Shown piece after piece: positions 59,034 through 64,000 of a stretch of DNA of 64,000 nucleotides (position 1 is its first letter; the number at the start of each line of letters is the position of its first letter). Below the pieces are notes generated by a model. It was not told the DNA's origin and did not search any database. It was given only the letters and a program-made list of their open reading frames with translations. A program made the translations under genes and the position numbers. This DNA comes from Magnetospirillum moscoviense (GTDB taxonomy: Bacteria; Pseudomonadota; Alphaproteobacteria; Rhodospirillales; Magnetospirillaceae), in the NCBI RefSeq assembly GCF_001650635.1, contig NZ_LWQU01000065.1, positions 1 to 64,000 of the forward strand, given 5' to 3'.

Positions 59034-60322
59034 CAGGGGGTTCCTTTGTTCTTTGCGTTTTCATAAGCCAGGTAGCGACGCATCATCACCCAGGTAAACG
59101 ACGCGAACGACACCGCCCCCACCAGGCCCAGAACGGCGCCGGCGGTCAGGACGGGCGGCGATTTGAGACTCAGGCCCACGGCCAACAGCAAGATCGCCCC
59201 GCCGTGGCAAAGCACATGGACCGTCAGCGCCGGCTCCCATACCAGATGGGACAACAGAACCGGTTTTCCACCATTGGCCCCCGAATGCATCGAGGCCAGG
59301 AACGGCATGATCCGCTGCAAGATGCCGGTGACAAACGACAACAGCCAGCCGAACACCAGCAAAAGCCCCCACAGCGGCGCGGTGATGTCGGGGGCAAGGC
59401 CAAGGGCCAGGGCGATGGCGGCCAGCAGGCTGAGCGGCAACACGACCCAGGCGGCCTTGACCAGTCGGAAGAAGGTTTCCAGGCGCTTGCGCATCCGCCC
59501 CTTCAGCACCGCGGCCTGGGCCTTCAGATAGACGAACACGGTGCCCAGGCCGACCAAGGCGCCAAGCGCCGACACCGGCCCCAACCCGGCCAGCGCTCCG
59601 CCGACACCCAGCACCAGGGCCACGGCCGACAGCAAGGCGGTCCGCTTGCCGACCGCGTCGGGGACCCCTTGCGACAACACGAACATCGGGATCAGCACAT
59701 AGCTGAAGCCCATGGCCAGCATCCCCATGAAACCATAGCCCGCGACCATGGCGTGGGCGGCGGCGAAGGCGGCGCGATCGGGCAGGAAGCCACGGTCGAT
59801 ATCGACCACCAGAAGCAGCCCCAGACCGGCCAGCACCGCCAGCGACGCCACCGCCAGCCAGGCATGGCGGGTGACGCCAGGCAGGTCCGAAACCTGCATC
59901 AAATTGCGCCCGATCAGCACGCCGAACAAGGCCAGCCCCGCCACCGTCAGGGTGGCGCCGCCATGCAGCGCCCAGACCAGCCCCGTCGCCAGGCCCAGCG
60001 ACAGGATTATGACCCCCGGGGTGAACAGCACCCAGGTCAGGTGGCAGGCCCACACCGGCCCCAACTGGCGCCGGGTCGCCACCGGCAGCATCTGAAAGGC
60101 GGCACCCATGCCGGCCATGGCCAGCACACCCAGGGTGATCACGTGCAGTCCGGCCAGCGGCAGGCCAAGCCCGCCCGTGAAGCCGGCCAGATCGCCGGCC
60201 CCGGCGGCCAGGACGGCCCATCCGACCACATGCAGCAACGTGGCGGTGACGAAGAAGCGAAAGGGCACCGACGGCGGCAACAGCCGGTCCTTCGCACCCA
60301 TCATGAAGGCGCCGGCAAACAT
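59033..60322 (-). CDS. Polytopic NnrS-like or heme-copper-oxidase-like membrane protein
   Basis: 429 residues from ATG 60322, which overlaps the preceding stop (TGATG); a longer frame upstream is not real. About twelve helices. Conserved histidines fall in membrane segments (LHVITLGVLAMAGMGAAFQM, AAHAMVAGYGFMGML, SHLVWEP), the pattern of NnrS-type or heme-binding oxidase-like proteins linked to nitric oxide stress. Exact family is uncertain. The neighbours, DUF2249 and hemerythrin, support a nitrosative or oxygen-related role. Confidence 0.65.
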   Translation of the reverse strand: MFAGAFMMGAKDRLLPPSVPFRFFVTATLLHVVGWAVLAAGAGDLAGFTGGLGLPLAGLHVITLGVLAMAGMGAAFQMLPVATRRQLGPVWACHLTWVLFTPGVIILSLGLATGLVWALHGGATLTVAGLALFGVLIGRNLMQVSDLPGVTRHAWLAVASLAVLAGLGLLLVVDIDRGFLPDRAAFAAAHAMVAGYGFMGMLAMGFSYVLIPMFVLSQGVPDAVGKRTALLSAVALVLGVGGALAGLGPVSALGALVGLGTVFVYLKAQAAVLKGRMRKRLETFFRLVKAAWVVLPLSLLAAIALALGLAPDITAPLWGLLLVFGWLLSFVTGILQRIMPFLASMHSGANGGKPVLLSHLVWEPALTVHVLCHGGAILLLAVGLSLKSPPVLTAGAVLGLVGAVSFASFTWVMMRRYLAYENAKNKGTP

Positions 60323-60900
60323 CAGCCCGCTTTCTCCAACCACAGCCGAACGTCGGCGAAATCCTCGGTGGAGCGGACCACCCGCCAGCCGCGCTCGGCC
60401 AATTCCGGAATCAGGAATTGCGGCAGACGCTCGTGGTGGACCACCAGCGCCGCCAATTCGGGGTGACCGTCGATCAGGCGCAGAATGGCCAGCATCGGCA
60501 AGGGCGGCGTCAACTTGCGCACATCGACATGCAGGCCGTCTTCCTCGGACCAGGTCAAGGCCCCTTCCGGCAACATCTCGATTTCGGCGTCGCGCTCCCA
60601 ATCCTGGCCGCCATCCATGTGGAAGAACACCCGCCAATGGGCCGAAGTCAGCCTGCGGCCATAGGACGAGAAGCCGCGCGCGGCCAGCACGCGACGCAAG
60701 GGTGACGGATTGAACGGAGCGTCGATCACCAGGAAGCCGCCGAATTCGACCCCTTCGGCGGCGTCGAGGATCAGACCCAAGGGGTCCTCGCCATCGGCCA
60801 GCGACGGGCGGACATCGAGGATGGGGGCGTCAAGGGCCTGGGCCAGCCACCCCGGCGGCCCTCCCGCCTCTCGTCCGCTACTCTCCATCACTTCGGCCAT
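60322..60900 (-). CDS. DUF2249 domain protein
   Basis: 192 residues from ATG 60900, with AAGG eight bases upstream. It has two DUF2249 (TusA-like) units: the first with LDVRPSLADGEDPLGLILDA near residue 30, the second with HVDVRKLTPPLPMLAIL near 125. DUF2249 proteins often accompany hemerythrins and NO-related genes and may handle sulfur or metal. It is the first gene of the three-gene operon behind an FNR-like box. Confidence 0.8.
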   Translation of the reverse strand: MAEVMESSGREAGGPPGWLAQALDAPILDVRPSLADGEDPLGLILDAAEGVEFGGFLVIDAPFNPSPLRRVLAARGFSSYGRRLTSAHWRVFFHMDGGQDWERDAEIEMLPEGALTWSEEDGLHVDVRKLTPPLPMLAILRLIDGHPELAALVVHHERLPQFLIPELAERGWRVVRSTEDFADVRLWLEKAG

Positions 60901-60955
60901 GCGCGTGCCTTCTTCCAAGCTCTCCTGACCCTGCGGGAGCGCCGGTTTCCAATCC

Positions 60956-60969
60956 TTGACGTTCGTTAA
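60956..60969. promoter_or_regulatory. FNR/DNR-like box upstream of the DUF2249 operon
   Basis: TTGAC-GTTC-GTTAA matches seven of ten bases of the FNR/DNR consensus TTGAT-N4-ATCAA. It lies 56-69 bases before the DUF2249 start and just past the end of a Crp/Fnr regulator gene, which could be its activator. Confidence 0.55.
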
Positions 60970-60984
60970 GGGAGGAAGCCGGCG

Positions 60985-61686
60985 TTAAGGGAGGTCGTTG
61001 GCCCCTTCACGGACCAGCCGGCGCAAGGCGTCGATATCGGTCAACACCACCTCGCGGCCGTGGCTCTCGACGCCCACCGACTTCAGCCGCGCCAGGGCGC
61101 GCGACAGGGATTCCGGGGCGATGCCGATACGGCTGGCCAGCACCGCCTTGGTGATCGGCAGCCGCACCTGGGCCGAACCTTCCTGGTCCTTGGCCAAGGC
61201 CAGCAGGAACGAAGCCAGGCGCTGGCCGGGCGACTTGCTTTTCAGTTCAGTGATTTCCTGGATCATCCGCATCTGCCAGCGCGACAGACCCGACAAAAGA
61301 TGCAGACCAAGCTTGGGATTTTCGGCCAGCCGCTTCAAGAACGGCGCCGCCGGCACATGGGCCAGCCGAGAGCCCGCCACCACCTCGCAATTCAACGGGA
61401 ACTTGCCCGACGAGAACATCGCCGCCTCGGCGAAAGTGGCGATGGGGTCGAACACCTCGATGATCGACTGGTCGCCGGTCTCGGTCAGGGCGAAGATGTT
61501 GACGCGGCCGGCCAGCACCACGAAAAACCGATCGGCCGGGTCGCCCTGGCTGAACAACAATTCGGTCTCGGGATAGGCGACCACGCTGGCCGAGCCGACC
61601 AGCATCTCCAATTCGCCCGCCCCCAGGGCGGCGAACAACGGCGCCTTGGCGCACAAAGCCAGATCGGCTGCGGAAAGACCGGCCAT
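60985..61686 (-). CDS. Crp/Fnr-family transcriptional regulator (DNR-like)
   Basis: 233 residues. The N-terminal cyclic-nucleotide-like beta barrel (about 15-130) is followed by a dimer helix and a winged HTH (about 165-215, TKAVLASRIGIAPESLSRAL). There is no FNR-type N-terminal cysteine cluster, so it is not an O2-sensing Fe-S FNR; a DNR/NnrR-type NO or redox sensor is likely. It lies six bases after the other Crp/Fnr gene, and the upstream gene's stop is part of its ribosome site. Confidence 0.88.
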   Translation of the reverse strand: MAGLSAADLALCAKAPLFAALGAGELEMLVGSASVVAYPETELLFSQGDPADRFFVVLAGRVNIFALTETGDQSIIEVFDPIATFAEAAMFSSGKFPLNCEVVAGSRLAHVPAAPFLKRLAENPKLGLHLLSGLSRWQMRMIQEITELKSKSPGQRLASFLLALAKDQEGSAQVRLPITKAVLASRIGIAPESLSRALARLKSVGVESHGREVVLTDIDALRRLVREGANDLP

Positions 61687-61692
61687 TCTTCC

Positions 61693-62403
61693 TTACCCCA
61701 AATCGTCTTCGGCGCAGAACTCGCGCAGGCGGTCGATGTCGGCGATCACCACCACGTTGTCGGCCTTGGAATTGACCCCCACCTTGGCCAGCTTCGAAAG
61801 CGCCCTGGACAGGCTTTCCGGCTTCATGCCCAGTTCGTCGGCCACCAGCTTCTTGTCATAGGGGAAGCGGACCGTGGCAGCCCCCTCGTCCGCCGCCACC
61901 ATCGACAGCAGGAAACTGCCCAAGCGTTGGGCGGTGGTCTTCAGCTTCAATTCGGCAATCTGGCGGACCAGCATGCGCAGCCGGAACGACATGGTCGACA
62001 GCATGTGGGTGATGATGTCGATCCTGGGCTCCAGCTTGGCCCGGAACGACGCCGCCGGGATGGCCAGCAAGGTCGCCTGCGACAGCACCCGGGCGGTCAT
62101 CAGGAAGCGACCTTCCCCGAACAGGGCGGCGTCGCCGATGACCGTGCCCTTGCGGGCCACCTCGATGACGCTGCGCCGACCGTCCGCCTCGGTCGACAAT
62201 TCGACATGGCCGTCCAGGATGACATAGACGTCGATCACCGCGTCGCCTTCACCATAAAGGTGATGTTCATGCCCGAACGTCACCACCCGCGCGCCCTCGG
62301 TCAGGCTGCGGATGTCGGCCTCTTTCAGGCCCGAGAACATCGGCGTGAACTGCAGCTGAAACAGAACGTCCTTGCCGAACGTCTGGGACTCACCGTCCGT
62401 CAT
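61693..62403 (-). CDS. Crp/Fnr-family transcriptional regulator
   Basis: 236 residues from ATG 62403, with GAGGGA upstream; the longer frame toward 62541 runs into the murI start. The sensor barrel (about 20-135, YVILDGHVELSTEADGRRSV) precedes a winged HTH (about 175-220, DKKLVADELGMKPESLSRAL). No FNR cysteines. It forms a pair with the following regulator and is divergent from the murI-like gene. Confidence 0.87.
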   Translation of the reverse strand: MTDGESQTFGKDVLFQLQFTPMFSGLKEADIRSLTEGARVVTFGHEHHLYGEGDAVIDVYVILDGHVELSTEADGRRSVIEVARKGTVIGDAALFGEGRFLMTARVLSQATLLAIPAASFRAKLEPRIDIITHMLSTMSFRLRMLVRQIAELKLKTTAQRLGSFLLSMVAADEGAATVRFPYDKKLVADELGMKPESLSRALSKLAKVGVNSKADNVVVIADIDRLREFCAEDDLG

Positions 62404-62539
62404 CGGTCCCTCGTCTTCTCCCTGGGCCAGACGGTAGACCAGTTGCGGGCTTGCGCCAACCCCATTCACGTGAGCCCTTGCATTGAGGACGCTTTTGCCG
62501 ATGATGCCGGCCAAAGGCAGACTGGCGACAGGAAGGATC

Positions 62540-63376
62540 ATGAGCCCGCACCGCGATTTGCCGATCGGCGTTTTCGATTCCGGGGTCGGCGGCCTGACCG
62601 TGCTGAAGGCGCTGCGCGAGCGGTTGCCGGCGGAAAGCCTGGTCTATCTGGGCGACACCGCCCGCCTGCCCTATGGCACCAAAAGTGCTGCGGCCGTCAG
62701 CCATTACGCCCTGCAGGCGGCCCAGGCGCTGGTGTCGATGGGCATCAAGGCACTGGTGGTGGCCGACAACACCTCGTCAGCCCACGCGCTCGAGGCGCTG
62801 CGGGCCAGATATCCCGGGCTGCCGGTGATGGGCGTGGTCGAGCCCGGTGCCGCCGCCGCCGCTGTCGCCAGCGCCGCCGGGCGCATCGTGGTGATCGCCA
62901 CCGAAAGCACGGTGCAGGCCGGCACCTATCCGCGCGCCATCCACAACACCCGGCCCGGGGCACGGGTGACCTCGAAGGCCTGTCCGCTGTTCGTGTCGAT
63001 GGTCGAGGAAGGCATGACCGACGGACCGATCGCCGAACAGATGGCCCGGCATTACCTGGACCCGCTGTTCGCCGATGCCGGCGACGGCGAAGCCGGCGAC
63101 TGCCTGCTGTTGGGCTGCACCCACTTTCCCGCCCTGGTGCCGCTGCTGCGCCGGGTGGTCGGCCCCAATGTCGCGATCATCGATTCGGCCACCACCACGG
63201 CGCGCGCGGTCGAGGACCTGCTGGACAATCGCGGCCTGGCCGCCACCCGCACGCCCGAGCAGGCGCGGGTTCGCTATCTCGCCACCGACGCCCCCGAGCG
63301 CTTCGCCCGGGTGGCCGGCATCTTCGTGCCGTGGACCATCGCCGCCGACACCGTCGAGATGGTCGAACTGGGCTAA
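62540..63376 (+). CDS. murI: MurI-like glutamate racemase with first catalytic Cys replaced by Asp
   Basis: 278 residues from ATG 62540, with GGAAGG upstream. The family is clear: IGVFDSGVGGLTVLKAL at the start, LGDTARLPYGTKS, and LLGCTHFPAL with the second catalytic Cys193. However the first catalytic motif, normally ACNT(A/S)S, reads ADNTSSA: the cysteine at position 76 is Asp, encoded GAC. A normal glutamate racemase needs both cysteines to supply D-glutamate for peptidoglycan, so it may be inactive, altered in chemistry, or a paralogue of a functional murI elsewhere. A read error is possible. Confidence 0.85.
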   Translation: MSPHRDLPIGVFDSGVGGLTVLKALRERLPAESLVYLGDTARLPYGTKSAAAVSHYALQAAQALVSMGIKALVVADNTSSAHALEALRARYPGLPVMGVVEPGAAAAAVASAAGRIVVIATESTVQAGTYPRAIHNTRPGARVTSKACPLFVSMVEEGMTDGPIAEQMARHYLDPLFADAGDGEAGDCLLLGCTHFPALVPLLRRVVGPNVAIIDSATTTARAVEDLLDNRGLAATRTPEQARVRYLATDAPERFARVAGIFVPWTIAADTVEMVELG

Positions 63377-63462
63377 CGTTCAGCCGGCGGGCGTCCTGCC
63401 CACGAAGCTTGCACCGCGAAATTCGTGGGTGAGCAGGCCGCCCATTTATTGAATCGTGTCGC

Positions 63463-63500
63463 GATTTCGATGTCCGCATGGTGATGCGAACTTCGAAATC
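63463..63500. terminator. Imperfect hairpin between murI-like and Rop-like genes
   Basis: GATTTCGATGTCCGCAT pairs with ATGCGAACTTCGAAATC at 15 of 17 positions around a GGTG loop. It reaches the stop of the convergent Rop-like gene. It lacks a T tract, so its terminator role is tentative. Confidence 0.4.
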
Positions 63501-63696
63501 ACGGCACCAGGGACTTTAAGGACTTGCGGGCCTCGTCCAGGCGGGCGTGCAGGTCGAAGCACTTCTTCGCCACCTCGGGGATCGCCTGCCAATTGGTCGG
63601 CAATTCCTCGGACAGATCGTGCAGATCCATCTTGGCCTGAACGGCCTGGGTCGACAGCTTCTTGATTTCGGCCTTCAAGGTCTCGATGTCGCTCAT
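63499..63696 (-). CDS. Rop-like (DUF683/CCE_0567-type) small helical protein
   Basis: 65 residues from ATG 63696, with GGGGGA upstream. It starts MSDIETLKAEIKKLSTQAVQ and contains KMDLHDLSEELPTNWQ, the pattern of the small Rop-like metalloprotein family usually encoded in nif clusters. Two antiparallel helices are expected. No nitrogenase genes are visible here, so this may be a stand-alone copy. The family assignment is from recall. Confidence 0.6.
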   Translation of the reverse strand: MSDIETLKAEIKKLSTQAVQAKMDLHDLSEELPTNWQAIPEVAKKCFDLHARLDEARKSLKSLVP

Positions 63697-63806
63697 GGTT
63701 CCCCCATGCGGAGCTTCGGCGGAAGCCCGCCCATCATAGCCAGCCGCACAGCCTTTAGGCAAATGCGCGATATGCTCGGAAACCATGCGAAAATGTGGCG
63801 GGAGGT

Positions 63807-63848
63807 GGCCGCCGTTCGCTTAGGGGGGGAGGGGTGCGAACGGCGGCC
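63807..63848. repeat. Perfect 13-bp inverted repeat near the right edge
   Basis: GGCCGCCGTTCGC and GCGAACGGCGGCC flank a G-rich 16-base loop. The last 304 bases (63697-64000) otherwise show no convincing gene; a TGTGGATAT at 63986-63994 is one base from a DnaA box but stands alone. Confidence 0.6.
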
Positions 63849-64000
63849 GGTATCGGCGGAGCGTCGTCGGGGGGGGATGATGACGATCCGCCAAGAATGA
63901 CCCGTTTTCCGATCCGGCGCGCATGGGGTGTGGGGAATGAGCGCCAGACCTTTTTAACAATCCGATCCTAGCGCATCGACCACCCTGTGGATATTGACCG

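Noticed and set aside
63986-63994. DnaA box suggesting a nearby replication origin
   Set aside because: A single near match (TGTGGATAT) without a cluster or an AT-rich unwinding region is not evidence of an origin.

Overview
The window reads as chromosome of a GC-rich alphaproteobacterium, most likely a Rhodospirillales/Magnetospirillum-like organism. The clade evidence is indirect: a CcrM-type GANTC methyltransferase, an archaeal-type class I lysyl-tRNA synthetase, an ATP12 chaperone beside propionyl-CoA carboxylase, and an S10-spc-alpha ribosomal cluster with adk after secY and no rpmJ. I saw no tRNA, rRNA or CRISPR array. Names rest on motif and family recognition only; no database search was run.

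Layout. 1-2610: a two-component pair (sensor kinase plus a response regulator cut by the left edge). 2.7-7.3 kb: pccA, pccB and an ATP12 gene. 7.3-10.6 kb: a Tat-exported GH1 glycosidase, a pentapeptide-repeat protein, a decayed ynfA copy and an orphan nuclease-like protein. 10.6-24.9 kb: 27 minus-strand genes from rpsJ to rplQ, the complete S10, spc and alpha ribosomal blocks. 25.2-27.6 kb: an M43-like metalloprotease with six near-identical 59-residue repeats and a small neighbour. 27.6-38.5 kb: an MFS transporter, a KefB-like antiporter, rnhB, a heme-motif PAS-GGDEF-EAL protein, ccrM, two cysteine-cluster proteins, lysK, a DinB protein and a likely outer-membrane protein. 38.5-46.4 kb: dispersed repeats, a LonB-like protease, a zincin, phhB, a Sel1-repeat protein, acetoacetyl-CoA synthetase and a membrane protein.

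46.4-47.7 kb is the most unusual stretch. A lower-GC segment of about 1.1 kb sits between two perfect 61-bp direct repeats, exactly where the 3' ends of two convergent genes once met. It holds a 24-bp perfect palindrome and a two-gene overlapping pair: a 55-residue protein, then a 195-residue protein with an ADP-ribosyltransferase-like signature. It looks like a minimal toxin-antitoxin-like island with no recombinase of its own.

47.6-64 kb: a Yx(F/W)xxD-repeat protein, argG, a 1100-residue coiled-coil protein ending in a J-domain-like HPD motif, an iron-uptake operon (P19-like, FTR1, Fe-S membrane protein) behind palindromic operators, a HAD phosphatase, a CHASE sensor kinase, a DUF2249 / NnrS-like / hemerythrin operon behind an FNR-like box with two Crp/Fnr genes upstream, a MurI homologue whose first catalytic cysteine is an aspartate, and a small Rop-like protein.
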